Both the position numbers and the translations under genes were made by a program. 21,153 nucleotides of DNA from assembly GCA_036660615.1 (NCBI GenBank), contig JAVXAG010000018.1, positions 1-21,153 on the forward strand, in the 5' to 3' direction. The notes under the pieces are model-generated. The model had not been told where the DNA came from, did no database searches, and saw only the letters and a program-made list of their open reading frames with translations. Source of the stretch: JAVXAG01 sp036660615 (GTDB taxonomy: Bacteria > Bacillota > Clostridia > Peptostreptococcales > Anaerovoracaceae). This document shows positions 7,388 through 14,854 of this stretch, piece after piece (position 1 is the first letter of the stretch; each line of letters opens with the position of its first letter).

Positions 7388-8554
7388 ATGCATGCAGTAA
7401 GAAATATTAAATTATGTACAAAAGATTGCCTTTGCCTATATGTTTGCCCAACAGGAGCAACAGATACAGAAACAGGTCAGGTTGATCCATCAAAATGTAT
7501 AGGGTGCGGAGCATGTGCAAAATCCTGTCCTTCCCATGCAATTTCAATGGTGCCAGAAGAATTCCCACCACAACAGAAAAAAACAGATGATGTTATTAAT
7601 GCACTTAGAGTTCTTTCGCTAAGCAAGTCAATACAAGAAAAGGCGGCTTTGGAAATTTTAGATAAAGAAAATAGCCTAGTAGCCAAACAATTTGCCGAGG
7701 CTGTTGCAAAATCAAATAGAGTGATGACAGAAGAGCTGGTTAGAGAATCAGGATATATGATTCCACAGAGCAAAAATGCTCGCGATTTGTTAAAAACAAT
7801 GTTAAACGAAAAAGCAGAAGATTTCCCAAAAGAAGCTGCTGAAAAATTATTGGAACTAATCCAATGCAATGAGAAAATGGAGGACAACAAAATGGAAAAA
7901 TGGAAATGTACAATATGCGGATACGTTCACGAAGGACCGATGCCAGAAGATTTTGTATGCCCAAGATGTGGACAAGGAGCATCAGCTTTTGAAAAAGTTG
8001 AAGAAGCAAAAAATGTAGAAAATGTCTATAAAGGGACAAAGACAGAAAAAAACTTAGCTGAGGCTTTTGCCGGTGAATCACAGGCAAGAAACAAATATAC
8101 TTATTTTGCAAACATAGCAGCAAGAGAAGGATATGATCAACTTTCAGAGATATTCTTAAAAACAGCTAGAAACGAACAGGAACATGCAAGAATTTGGTTT
8201 GAAGAACTTGGAAACTTAGGTAATACAGCAGAAAATCTTTTACACGCAGCAGAGGGCGAAAATTATGAGTGGACTGATATGTATGCTCGTTTTGCAAAAG
8301 ATGCTGAAGAAGAAGGATTTACTCAACTAGCAGCACGTTTCAATAGAGTTGCTGCCATTGAAAAATCACATGAAGAACGTTATCGCGCACTACTAAAGAA
8401 TGTAGAAATGCAAAAAGTCTTTGAAAAAGGCGAAGAAACAATGTGGGAATGTAGAGTTTGTGGACATTTGGTAATGGGTAAAAAAGCACCAGAAGTTTGT
8501 CCAGTTTGTAAATATGCACAAAGTTACTTTGAAGTTAGACGAGAAAACTATTAA
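7388..8554 (+). CDS. Ferredoxin-rubredoxin-rubrerythrin-rubredoxin fusion
   Basis: A 388-residue protein with four redox modules. The N-terminal ferredoxin-like part (1-55) has C10, C14, C16, C20 in an unusual spacing and a standard C37-C40-C43-C47 cluster. A helical linker covers about 65-160. A first rubredoxin has C174, C177, C191, C194. The ferritin-like di-iron domain (about 218-345) shows E230, E263/H266 and E325/H328. A C-terminal rubredoxin has C355, C358, C371, C374. Rubrerythrins reduce hydrogen peroxide in the cytoplasm of anaerobes. The ribosome binding site is AAGGAGGGG before 7388. An internal GGAGG at 7879-7883 precedes an in-frame ATG at 7892 (M169), so a shorter rubrerythrin may also be made. 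It shares an operon with the preceding protein and ends at a terminator. Confidence 0.9.
   Translation: MHAVRNIKLCTKDCLCLYVCPTGATDTETGQVDPSKCIGCGACAKSCPSHAISMVPEEFPPQQKKTDDVINALRVLSLSKSIQEKAALEILDKENSLVAKQFAEAVAKSNRVMTEELVRESGYMIPQSKNARDLLKTMLNEKAEDFPKEAAEKLLELIQCNEKMEDNKMEKWKCTICGYVHEGPMPEDFVCPRCGQGASAFEKVEEAKNVENVYKGTKTEKNLAEAFAGESQARNKYTYFANIAAREGYDQLSEIFLKTARNEQEHARIWFEELGNLGNTAENLLHAAEGENYEWTDMYARFAKDAEEEGFTQLAARFNRVAAIEKSHEERYRALLKNVEMQKVFEKGEETMWECRVCGHLVMGKKAPEVCPVCKYAQSYFEVRRENY
7879..7894 (+). promoter_or_regulatory. Internal ribosome binding site and start within the rubrerythrin fusion
   Basis: GGAGG at 7879-7883 lies 8 bases before ATG at 7892, which opens MEKWKCTICGY, a natural start for a stand-alone rubredoxin-rubrerythrin. 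In another frame a TGA stop lies just upstream at 7870-7872. This is what a former two-gene junction would look like. It suggests either dual initiation or a fusion of two once-separate genes. Confidence 0.5.
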
Positions 8555-8567
8555 TAATAAAACAAAT

Positions 8568-8608
8568 TGGGTCCTGAGGTAATACCACAGGGCCCATAAT
8601 TATTTTTA
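8568..8608. terminator. Bidirectional terminator between convergent genes
   Basis: TGGGTCCTG (8568-8576) pairs with CAGGGCCCA (8588-8596), with one G-T wobble. GGT/ACC can extend the stem inside the loop. T-rich sequence follows on both strands. It serves the rubrerythrin operon and the convergent gene at 8616. Confidence 0.8.
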
Positions 8609-8615
8609 AATAACT

Positions 8616-9485
8616 TTATTCAGTAAGCTCTAGGTAGCAAAGATGATTGCTAACTGGGGCATTTTCTTCTTTTCTGCACCTTTGTCCCATAAAACGAACC
8701 TTTCCAGCCAAAGAAAGACAAGCATCACCATACTTCATATTGCCGTCAATAGGTATCTGTTTCCAGATAGCATTTCCGCAGCCAGCAACCATAAAAGCAG
8801 TCTTTGGACAAAGATGTACAATGCACTCAGGGGGCAAAGTTTCGTCCAAGGATTTTAGTAGAGGCAGAGTGAACCACTCAACATATTGCTTGCCATAGCG
8901 AGGGCCAATAATATTTAGACCGCCAGCAGAATCAGTGTAAAATAGCATATCACAGCCGGCATTTTTTGCTGCTACAAAATAGGCAACCAGATCTTCTCTT
9001 ATACGGTCAAAGATTTGTTGCATTAACTCCGGTTTCTTGCGCCACGCCATAAGGATTTTTTGGATTTCCATAAGACCATTAAAAATAGAAAAAGGGCCGT
9101 TGACTTCAATAGCAACTTTTTCACCTTGGGACTTAAGTATTTGGCAGGCCTTTAGGACTTCTGCAATACGCCCATGTTCCAAATCAATTCTAGGGAGATT
9201 TGCAAGTTCGTCTACAGTGGAAATCACATCAACATCTTTTCGTGGCCCCAAATTTGAATCGTCATATTTAATTTTTGCACCAAGAGCTTCAGCTTCCAAA
9301 ACCGGATCAGATGGTAAAACACAAAAAACATTGTCATCTGCCTTGCGCCTTGCAGCAGCAACAACAGCAATACTTTCAGCAGATTTATAGGCATCTGGGA
9401 GTTTTAACCCTAAGGATTCTACAAATTCATTGCTAATACCTGCAAAAGCAGCATATTTACATTTAAAATCAATCAATTTTGCCAT
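8616..9485 (-). CDS. MtaA/uroporphyrinogen decarboxylase-family methyltransferase
   Basis: A 289-residue protein of the URO-D/MtaA superfamily. It has GPFSIFNGLMEI (130-141), DMLFYTDSAGGLN (179-191) and the likely zinc ligands H224 and C226 in HLCPK, with C270 as a possible third. The H-x-C...C pattern fits the corrinoid:coenzyme methyltransferase branch (MtaA/MtbA type) rather than haem biosynthesis. The members of this branch move methyl groups to or from a corrinoid protein. No corrinoid protein gene lies next to it, so the substrate is unknown. The start has TTAGGAGA 8 bases upstream. At 289 residues it is somewhat shorter than typical members (about 340), missing part of the N-terminus. 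It is followed by a bidirectional terminator. Confidence 0.75.
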   Translation of the reverse strand: MAKLIDFKCKYAAFAGISNEFVESLGLKLPDAYKSAESIAVVAAARRKADDNVFCVLPSDPVLEAEALGAKIKYDDSNLGPRKDVDVISTVDELANLPRIDLEHGRIAEVLKACQILKSQGEKVAIEVNGPFSIFNGLMEIQKILMAWRKKPELMQQIFDRIREDLVAYFVAAKNAGCDMLFYTDSAGGLNIIGPRYGKQYVEWFTLPLLKSLDETLPPECIVHLCPKTAFMVAGCGNAIWKQIPIDGNMKYGDACLSLAGKVRFMGQRCRKEENAPVSNHLCYLELTE

Positions 9486-9619
9486 AACACATTCTCCTAA
9501 ACTCTCCTGACTTGGCAGAAGAAAACATATACTTTAGCAACAGTTCATTACTTACAGTATATACCCCAATTGTGACCGATTATTGTAATATGTTTATCTA
9601 AAATTGTTCAATCTCTATA

Positions 9620-10942
9620 TTATCTATAAAAAGCCATATATATTTCGTGGAGATTCATAGAAAGAAGTACAATATTTGAAATTAGCAGAGCGATAATATA
9701 ACCATAAATATTGATAGATGGAATTGACGTAAATATGATTAAACATATCAATAAGATAGTTTGTTGCAAAAAAGAGTTTTTGAAAGAGATATGCTCCTTG
9801 CCCATGCTAATCAAAACACTATTGGTACAATTGGCAGTATAGAGCAAAGGAGCTAACAAACCCGTAAGCCTAATCATGTGGGTTAGATCACAGCGGTGAT
9901 ATAAAAAGAAGCCAATTTGATCAGCAAAAGCAAAATAAACCAGACTAGTAAAGACTCCAATTAGGAGAGCAATACCGAGGACCTTGAAAATTAAAATTTT
10001 TGCATATTTTTCATTTCCCAGTGAGATTATTGTAGACATTCGTGGTATAATAACCGAGGAGATTGAGCCTATGATAATCATGGGGTATGCCATTAGAGGA
10101 AAAACCATACCTTTATACTTTCCAAGAAGCGCCAAAGACTCATTATATGAATAACCGATAGAAATTAGCCGAGATTTTACAAGAATCGAAGAAAAGGCGT
10201 TGGTGAAATCAAGGAGACAATTTGTCAAACAAAGAGGCAACGCACCTTTGATAATTCTTTTTAAATTTGCGGATATTGCAGATCTGTCGATTACATAGTC
10301 TATTCCTTTTGCCTTGACATAATTGCAGTAGACAGCCAGAAGGATCACACTAAAAAGTTCGCCTATTGAATAACAGATATAGACCAAAGTGATATTTGGG
10401 AAAGAACTGCGATTAAGCAGAAGTTTTATAAGTAAAAATAGAATAGGATAACGAAAAATTTTCTCGCCGATGTTAATAAATGCGGGGATTTTTATTTTGT
10501 TTAAGCCGAGAAAATAACCTTTAAAAACATTTGATATAGACATAAGCATAATCAAAGGGCAAGCAGCCATAATAGGATATGCCAAAAGACTGTCGCCAAG
10601 AAAATTGTTTGCTATAAATTTTGCAGAAGAAAACAGGACAAAAGCAATAAAAGAACCCCAAAGAAAAAGTGAAATGCTGGATATTTTCAGAGTGACCAAT
10701 ATATCTTTTTGATTGTTCCTATAATTTTGACCAGCAACGATCTTTGATAAGGTGACCACTATGCCTTCTGTAATAAGGGACATAAATATACAGTTAATGG
10801 GTGAAACAATGCTAATAAGTCCCATGCCCTCAGGACCAAAGATTTGGGAACAATATATGTTAAAAATAAAGTCTATTAGACCGATGACCAGATTTGAAAT
10901 AACCAAAACGATTACATCTACTTTTAATTTACTAATTGACAT
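9620..10942 (-). CDS. SpoVB-like polysaccharide/lipid flippase (MOP superfamily)
   Basis: A 440-residue integral membrane protein with about 12-14 helices, of the polysaccharide export/SpoVB group. It opens with VDVIVLVISN and keeps the family's IFGPEGMGLISIVSPI loop and a late GYIIALLISN helix. Relatives move lipid-linked wall precursors across the membrane, some during spore cortex formation. The start at 10942 (MSISKLK) is chosen for its AGGAGA ribosome binding site 6 bases upstream. A further in-frame extension to 11074 would cover a good promoter and is rejected. A sporulation role is an inference from similarity; a general wall-precursor role is equally possible. Confidence 0.78.
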   Translation of the reverse strand: MSISKLKVDVIVLVISNLVIGLIDFIFNIYCSQIFGPEGMGLISIVSPINCIFMSLITEGIVVTLSKIVAGQNYRNNQKDILVTLKISSISLFLWGSFIAFVLFSSAKFIANNFLGDSLLAYPIMAACPLIMLMSISNVFKGYFLGLNKIKIPAFINIGEKIFRYPILFLLIKLLLNRSSFPNITLVYICYSIGELFSVILLAVYCNYVKAKGIDYVIDRSAISANLKRIIKGALPLCLTNCLLDFTNAFSSILVKSRLISIGYSYNESLALLGKYKGMVFPLMAYPMIIIGSISSVIIPRMSTIISLGNEKYAKILIFKVLGIALLIGVFTSLVYFAFADQIGFFLYHRCDLTHMIRLTGLLAPLLYTANCTNSVLISMGKEHISFKNSFLQQTILLICLIIFTSIPSINIYGYIIALLISNIVLLSMNLHEIYMAFYR

Positions 10943-11005
10943 AGAATCTCCTAAACTTTGAAATGAAAAAATCTTTACTATGTATGGTATTAATAAAAAG
11001 GAGAT

Positions 11006-11035
11006 AATATAAGCACTTTGAGAAAGTTTTGTAAA
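11006..11035 (-). promoter_or_regulatory. Candidate sigma-A promoter of the SpoVB-like gene
   Basis: On the minus strand, TTTACA (11030-11035) and TATATT (11006-11011) are 18 bases apart, about 60 bases upstream of the start codon at 10942. Confidence 0.5.
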
Positions 11036-11069
11036 AGAATAAAAAAGATTTAAAAAAATACCGTTTTCC

Positions 11070-11098
11070 GTCAACTTTTTGATGGGGAATTGCGTCTA
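11070..11098 (+). promoter_or_regulatory. Candidate ECF-sigma promoter of the SGNH-sigma operon
   Basis: GTCAAC at 11070-11075 supplies the AAC core of ECF -35 elements, and CGTCTA at 11093-11098 matches the CGTC-type -10 used by the Bacillus sigma-V/sigma-M group. The spacer is 17 bases. Transcription would start about 35 bases before the SGNH gene. An alternative vegetative promoter, TTGATG (11079) with TATATA (11101), overlaps it. Because the operon encodes an ECF sigma factor, autoregulation is a reasonable inference. Confidence 0.5.
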
Positions 11099-11138
11099 AA
11101 TATATATACAACAAAAAATAACTAGAAGGTGAGAGATT

Positions 11139-11948
11139 ATGAGAAGTAAACAACGAAGAAGAACTAGGCTAAGACCAACACCACTGTTTATTGTACTTTG
11201 CATATTAGTAGTAATACTTATTGCTACTGGAGTTACAATATTCGCACTAGGGGGGAACGATAGCAGCACACCAGCAAAAGGGGACAAAGAAAACACCCAG
11301 CAACAGGCAAAACCAAAACCATATGATTTTTCAGAGCCACTAAAAGCAACTAAAGCTGTGGACAATTCATACTTTGATGATGCCATTTTTATTGGAAACT
11401 CAAGGACAGAAGGACTTTTCCTATATTCGGGATTGTCCAATGCAAAATGCTATGCACACAAGGGGCTAATGGTAAATACTTATTTTACAGAAAAAACATA
11501 CAATCTAAACGGCACAAAAGTTTCAATGGCTGAGGCCATTAAGGCAAACAAATCATTTAAAAAAGCATATATTATGTTGGGTATGAATGAGCTTGGATGG
11601 GGATATCCTAAGCTATATATTGAAAAATATACAAAGATTCTAAAGAGCATAAGAAAGATAAACCCTGATGTAAAGATATATGTACAGTCCATAATTCCAG
11701 TAACAAAGACAAAATCACAGGGGGACGATATTTATAATATGAAACATATAAATAAGTTCAACAGATTGTTACAGCAAATGGCATACAAAGAAAAAGTTTA
11801 CTATGTAAATGTTGGTGAAGGGGTTTCCAATAAAGCGGGATACTTACCGGAAGATGCAGCATTTGACGGAGTCCATCTAAAGGCAGAATATGCTAATAAG
11901 TGGTTGGACTATTTAAAAACTCACACTATGGAGGCAGTAGAAAAATAA
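11139..11948 (+). CDS. Membrane-anchored SGNH/GDSL hydrolase
   Basis: A 269-residue extracytoplasmic esterase-type protein. A basic N-terminus (RSKQRRRTRLR) and one membrane helix (15-37) are followed by a low-complexity linker (40-62). The hydrolase domain covers about 75-260. The catalytic blocks are visible: IGNSRTEG with S88, MLGMNELG with N150, and DGVHL with D243 and H246. Such enzymes add or remove acyl groups on wall polymers. The C-terminal domain of the peptidoglycan O-acetyltransferase OatA is of this fold. AAGGTGAGAG precedes the start. The next gene begins at the base after its stop. Its place before an RsiV-like anti-sigma factor points to envelope modification under stress. The actual acyl substrate is unknown. 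Confidence 0.85.
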   Translation: MRSKQRRRTRLRPTPLFIVLCILVVILIATGVTIFALGGNDSSTPAKGDKENTQQQAKPKPYDFSEPLKATKAVDNSYFDDAIFIGNSRTEGLFLYSGLSNAKCYAHKGLMVNTYFTEKTYNLNGTKVSMAEAIKANKSFKKAYIMLGMNELGWGYPKLYIEKYTKILKSIRKINPDVKIYVQSIIPVTKTKSQGDDIYNMKHINKFNRLLQQMAYKEKVYYVNVGEGVSNKAGYLPEDAAFDGVHLKAEYANKWLDYLKTHTMEAVEK

Positions 11949-12416
11949 ATGAAAAAAATATTAAGTGTTTTACTTATTACAGTAATGTGTATAGGATTGG
12001 TAGCATGTGGCTCCGATTCTGACAAGGAAGCCAAGGATATTGATGTGGATGATTTCGCATCATATGTAATGGACAATTATAAATTTGAAGACCAATTGAC
12101 AAAATTGGATTCAGCAATGATAGGAAATATTTATCAAGTTGAAGAGGGTGTAGAGGCTACTTTATACATTGGTAGTGGCGCAACAGCTGAAGAAATAGCC
12201 ATCTTTAAGACTACTGATAAATCCAAACTAAGCAAAATGAAAGAGAACATAGATGCGCATATTGAGAAACAAAAAACGGACTTTGCTTCATATATGCCAA
12301 AAGAAACAAAGAAGTTAGATAATGCTGTGGTAGAAGAATATTCGTCATATATTGCAGTAGTTGTTTGTAATGAGGTGGTTTCTGGATCTATTTTCGAAAA
12401 ATACTGTGAGGAATAA
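11949..12416 (+). CDS. DUF4358-type lipoprotein
   Basis: A 155-residue secreted lipoprotein. The signal peptide ends in the lipobox LVAC with the lipidated C20. The mature part begins GSDSDKEAKDIDVDDFASYV and carries the pattern of a DUF4358 domain, including a central LYIGSGATAEEIAIFK segment and a late Tyr-Ser-Ser-Tyr stretch. The function of this domain is not established. It directly abuts the SGNH hydrolase gene with no spacer, so the two are co-translated and probably act together outside the membrane. The sigma factor gene starts 11 bases later. The domain call is from memory of the family pattern. Confidence 0.7.
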   Translation: MKKILSVLLITVMCIGLVACGSDSDKEAKDIDVDDFASYVMDNYKFEDQLTKLDSAMIGNIYQVEEGVEATLYIGSGATAEEIAIFKTTDKSKLSKMKENIDAHIEKQKTDFASYMPKETKKLDNAVVEEYSSYIAVVVCNEVVSGSIFEKYCEE

Positions 12417-12427
12417 GGTAAAAGATT

Positions 12428-12937
12428 GTGGGAAACAATGAGAATATAGAATTGTTTGAAAAATATATAACGGAAAATCAGAATAAGTTTTATAGACTTA
12501 CATACAGCTATATTCACGATAAAGATACTTCCCTTGACTTGGTTCAGGAGGCAATAATTTCAGGACTAAAAAGTGTGAACAAACTGCGAGAACCACAATA
12601 CTTAAATACTTGGTTTTATCGCATTTTGGTAAATACTTGTCTTTCATACTTGCGACAGAACAAGAAACATGAAACTTTGGAACTTTTGGAAGACACTATT
12701 GAAACAAAGGATTCTTGCTTTGATGAAATAAAAAAGAAAGAAATTTTAAGAGTGGTAATGTCACTTGAACCTGATTTAAAAACCGTTATTTTCTTAAAGT
12801 ACTACGAAGAAATGACATTTGAAGAAATCTCGTCGGTTACAAAAATAAACGTAAATACCGTTAAGTCTAGACTCTACAAAGCTTTGGAAATATTAAAAGA
12901 AAAGCTTGGAGATTACTACGATGAAAGTAGGTGCTAA
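12428..12937 (+). CDS. ECF-type RNA polymerase sigma factor (SigV-like)
   Basis: A 169-residue group 4 sigma factor. Region 2 covers about 14-80 (FYRLTYSYIHDKDTSLDLVQE and LNTWFYRILVNTCLSYLR) and region 4 about 105-160 (FLKYYEEMTFEEISSVTKI then NVNTVKSRLYKAL). There is no region 3, as expected. The start is GTG at 12428, with TAAGGT at 12414-12419; no nearby ATG is in frame. The following gene is an RsiV-like anti-sigma factor beginning just after its stop, so this is most likely the SigV-type partner. It may drive the candidate ECF promoter upstream of the SGNH gene. Confidence 0.87.
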   Translation: MGNNENIELFEKYITENQNKFYRLTYSYIHDKDTSLDLVQEAIISGLKSVNKLREPQYLNTWFYRILVNTCLSYLRQNKKHETLELLEDTIETKDSCFDEIKKKEILRVVMSLEPDLKTVIFLKYYEEMTFEEISSVTKINVNTVKSRLYKALEILKEKLGDYYDESRC

Positions 12938-12938
12938 T

Positions 12939-13766
12939 ATGAATAATTCTATAAAGGATTCATACGAAAAAATACAGATACCGGAGGAACTGCCGTTCAC
13001 TGTGGCGGCAGCTCTTCGAAAAAAAGCAAAGAGAAGAAACTGGGTAAAATACGTGTCAGCTTGTGCTTGCGTGTTTATAGGGCTTTTCGCTGCAACAAAT
13101 TTAAGCCCAACATTTGCGGATACTGCCGCTGATATTCCGGTACTAAGTTCAATATGCAAGATTTTTACTTTGGAACACTATAAATATGAGGACAACATAA
13201 AAACAGTCAACGTAACTGTCCCAAGAATAGAAGTAGAAGGTGGTTCAAAGTGGCAAAACAAACTTAACCAGCAAATACTTGACACCATAAATCAAGAGAA
13301 AGCTGATGCGGAGGAAAGAGCTCAGGAGTATTATGATGCATATGTTGAAACTGGTGGCAAGCCAGAGGAATACATCCAAACAGAAATCGTAATTGACTAT
13401 GAAGTGCCATACACCAACAGAGAGTTTGCCTCATTTAAAATATTCAAATATGAAACAAGGGCTTCATTTTATGGCATAAGCCATTTCTATAATATCAATC
13501 TTAATACAGGAAAAATTTTGACCTTGCAGGATTGGATAGGGGATGACTATAAGAATGTTGTAACGGAGCAGGTTCTTGCACAGATAGAGCAACTGGATGA
13601 GGAAATAAAGTGTATGTATTTTGACGACATAGACGTAAAGAAACTAATAAACGATAATACAAATTTCTATATTGCCCCAAATGGCAAATCCGTTGTAGTG
13701 GTATTTGACAAGTACGAACTGGCAGCAGGCGCAGTTGGAGAACCAGAATTTACAATTAACTTATAA
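12939..13766 (+). CDS. RsiV-like anti-sigma factor (DUF4163/DUF3298)
   Basis: A 275-residue single-pass membrane anti-sigma factor. The N-terminal cytoplasmic part has YEKIQIPEEL, close to the RsiV sigma-binding start. The membrane helix spans about 36-52. A possible signal peptidase site follows at SPTFA (56-60). The outside part (about 85-270) has the DUF4163 and DUF3298 layout of RsiV, with FYNINLNTGKILTLQDWI and a C-terminal FTINL. In Bacillus subtilis and relatives RsiV binds lysozyme, is cut by signal peptidase and then releases sigma-V. The start at 12939 fits the family length; ATG 12921 with GGAG upstream is an alternative that overlaps the sigma gene. Lysozyme sensing here is an inference. 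Confidence 0.82.
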   Translation: MNNSIKDSYEKIQIPEELPFTVAAALRKKAKRRNWVKYVSACACVFIGLFAATNLSPTFADTAADIPVLSSICKIFTLEHYKYEDNIKTVNVTVPRIEVEGGSKWQNKLNQQILDTINQEKADAEERAQEYYDAYVETGGKPEEYIQTEIVIDYEVPYTNREFASFKIFKYETRASFYGISHFYNINLNTGKILTLQDWIGDDYKNVVTEQVLAQIEQLDEEIKCMYFDDIDVKKLINDNTNFYIAPNGKSVVVVFDKYELAAGAVGEPEFTINL

Positions 13767-13783
13767 GAAAAAGTGAAAAAAAT

Positions 13784-13816
13784 AGGAGCTTTGCATTGGT
13801 ACAAGGCTCCTTTTTA
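13784..13816. terminator. Bidirectional terminator
   Basis: AGGAGCTTTG (13784-13793) pairs over 10 positions with CAAGGCTCCT (13802-13811) around an 8-base loop. TTTTT follows on the plus strand and a long T run on the minus strand (the complement of 13776-13782). It closes the sigma/anti-sigma operon and the convergent gene at 13835. Confidence 0.85.
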
Positions 13817-13834
13817 TTATGTTTTGTTGGGAAT

Positions 13835-14326
13835 TCAGTTTATAGATAAATGTGCGGACTTTAAGATTTTTGAGCAAGGTTTGTATAGGATTAGCATCAC
13901 AGCAGCGTTTGAAACGCAGTGTATCAAATCAAAAGGTATTCCTGCAACCCAGTAGCTGAAACCCATAGCCCATCCTCCGACAATGAAGTAGGGAATGGAG
14001 CAGAGAGCGCCGAATATTAATCCAAAAGCCCCAGAAATAATGGCCCACAAAATGGTGGAATCGTTGTTTCTGAAAATAGTGGTGATACCGGCTAATATTG
14101 TCCAAACATATAGATACATTACCCACCATATCCCAAAACCGTAAATAAGTCCTTCAAGTAACGCAAAGCAATATATTATGTACAAAACCTTTTTTCTGTA
14201 AGTAATTGTATATAATATAATCAAAAATGATACGACTTCAACGTTTGGCAAAAATGCTAGTGTAACCTGACCGACAAGTAATATGGCGGAAAGGAAAGCT
14301 AAAAGCACTAAATCTTTTGCTTTCAT
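13835..14326 (-). CDS. Membrane protein, likely ECF transporter S component
   Basis: A 163-residue protein with five or six membrane helices: about 4-24, 30-42, 47-65, 68-84, 91-113 and 118-150. The small size, short loops and the N-terminal pattern KAKDLVLLAFLSAILLVGQV resemble substrate-binding S components of energy-coupling factor vitamin transporters. No ECF ATPase or T component is nearby, as is usual for group II systems that share an energising module. It lies 39 bases after a DUF4430 protein, a pairing that suggests corrinoid (vitamin B12-type) uptake. The ribosome binding site AAGGA is moderate. Substrate and even family are tentative. Confidence 0.55.
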   Translation of the reverse strand: MKAKDLVLLAFLSAILLVGQVTLAFLPNVEVVSFLIILYTITYRKKVLYIIYCFALLEGLIYGFGIWWVMYLYVWTILAGITTIFRNNDSTILWAIISGAFGLIFGALCSIPYFIVGGWAMGFSYWVAGIPFDLIHCVSNAAVMLILYKPCSKILKSAHLSIN

Positions 14327-14365
14327 AATAATTTTTATCCTTCAAAATCTATAACTAGAATACTA

Positions 14366-14764
14366 TTAATATCCAACGGTTAAGGTTAATTCGTATTTAT
14401 CGCCGTCACTTATTGGCGTTTGGTCGGCAGATGTATTGACTTGACCACCTGCTTTGGTTAGGCACCACCACTCTTGGTTGCCTTCATCAATAGTTTCGCC
14501 ATCAGCAGTTTTGATAAACAAGCCATATTGACCGTCTTCACCTTCAACTAATTTCTCTGATTTTAGGACGTCACCCAAAAATTCTGCATCGGTATTAAGT
14601 TCGAAGTTCTTTGAACTTTGATCTTTATGCACAACAGTAAAGGTAATGTTTTTTTCGCCAGCTTCTGCTTTCTGCGAGAATTGGTTATAAATCAAATAGA
14701 ATCCGCCTGCGACTACAACGACGATTAGTAGGGCAATTATAATTTTCTTAGTTTTACTATTCAT
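14366..14764 (-). CDS. DUF4430 (transcobalamin C-terminal-like) surface protein
   Basis: A 132-residue protein with an N-terminal membrane anchor (about 8-26) and one extracytoplasmic domain (about 38-132). The order FTVVHKDQSSKNFELN, EFLGDVLKSEKLV, YGLFIKTADGE, EWWCL and ISDGDKYELTL fits DUF4430, which resembles the C-terminal domain of transcobalamin and intrinsic factor. It probably binds a ligand and passes it to the adjacent S-component-like protein. The ATG at 14776 is part of the ribosome binding site ATGGAGG, so 14764 is taken as the start. A perfect consensus promoter lies upstream. No cobalamin riboswitch fits in the short leader. Confidence 0.72.
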   Translation of the reverse strand: MNSKTKKIIIALLIVVVVAGGFYLIYNQFSQKAEAGEKNITFTVVHKDQSSKNFELNTDAEFLGDVLKSEKLVEGEDGQYGLFIKTADGETIDEGNQEWWCLTKAGGQVNTSADQTPISDGDKYELTLTVGY

Positions 14765-14822
14765 ATTTTCCTCCATAAAAAAAGGGCTACTTTACTCAGC
14801 AGACACCTATATTTGCACTGCC

Positions 14823-14851
14823 ATTATATATATTTTAGAAGAATTTGTCAA
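14823..14851 (-). promoter_or_regulatory. Consensus sigma-A promoter for the DUF4430 operon
   Basis: On the minus strand a perfect TTGACA (14846-14851) and a perfect TATAAT (14823-14828) are exactly 17 bases apart. The -35 lies just past the stop of the upstream kinase gene. The leader to the start codon at 14764 is about 50 bases. Confidence 0.82.
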
Positions 14852-14854
14852 ATT

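Noticed and set aside
10943..11074. Extra 44 residues on the SpoVB-like protein
   Set aside because: The stretch contains a good promoter, and a clear ribosome binding site marks the start at 10942.
13773..13955. Plus-strand 60-codon frame after the anti-sigma factor
   Set aside because: It reads through a strong terminator and into the convergent membrane protein gene.
14765..14850. Cobalamin riboswitch before the DUF4430 gene
   Set aside because: The leader from the consensus promoter is only about 50 bases, too short for the riboswitch, and no conserved B12-box pattern is visible.
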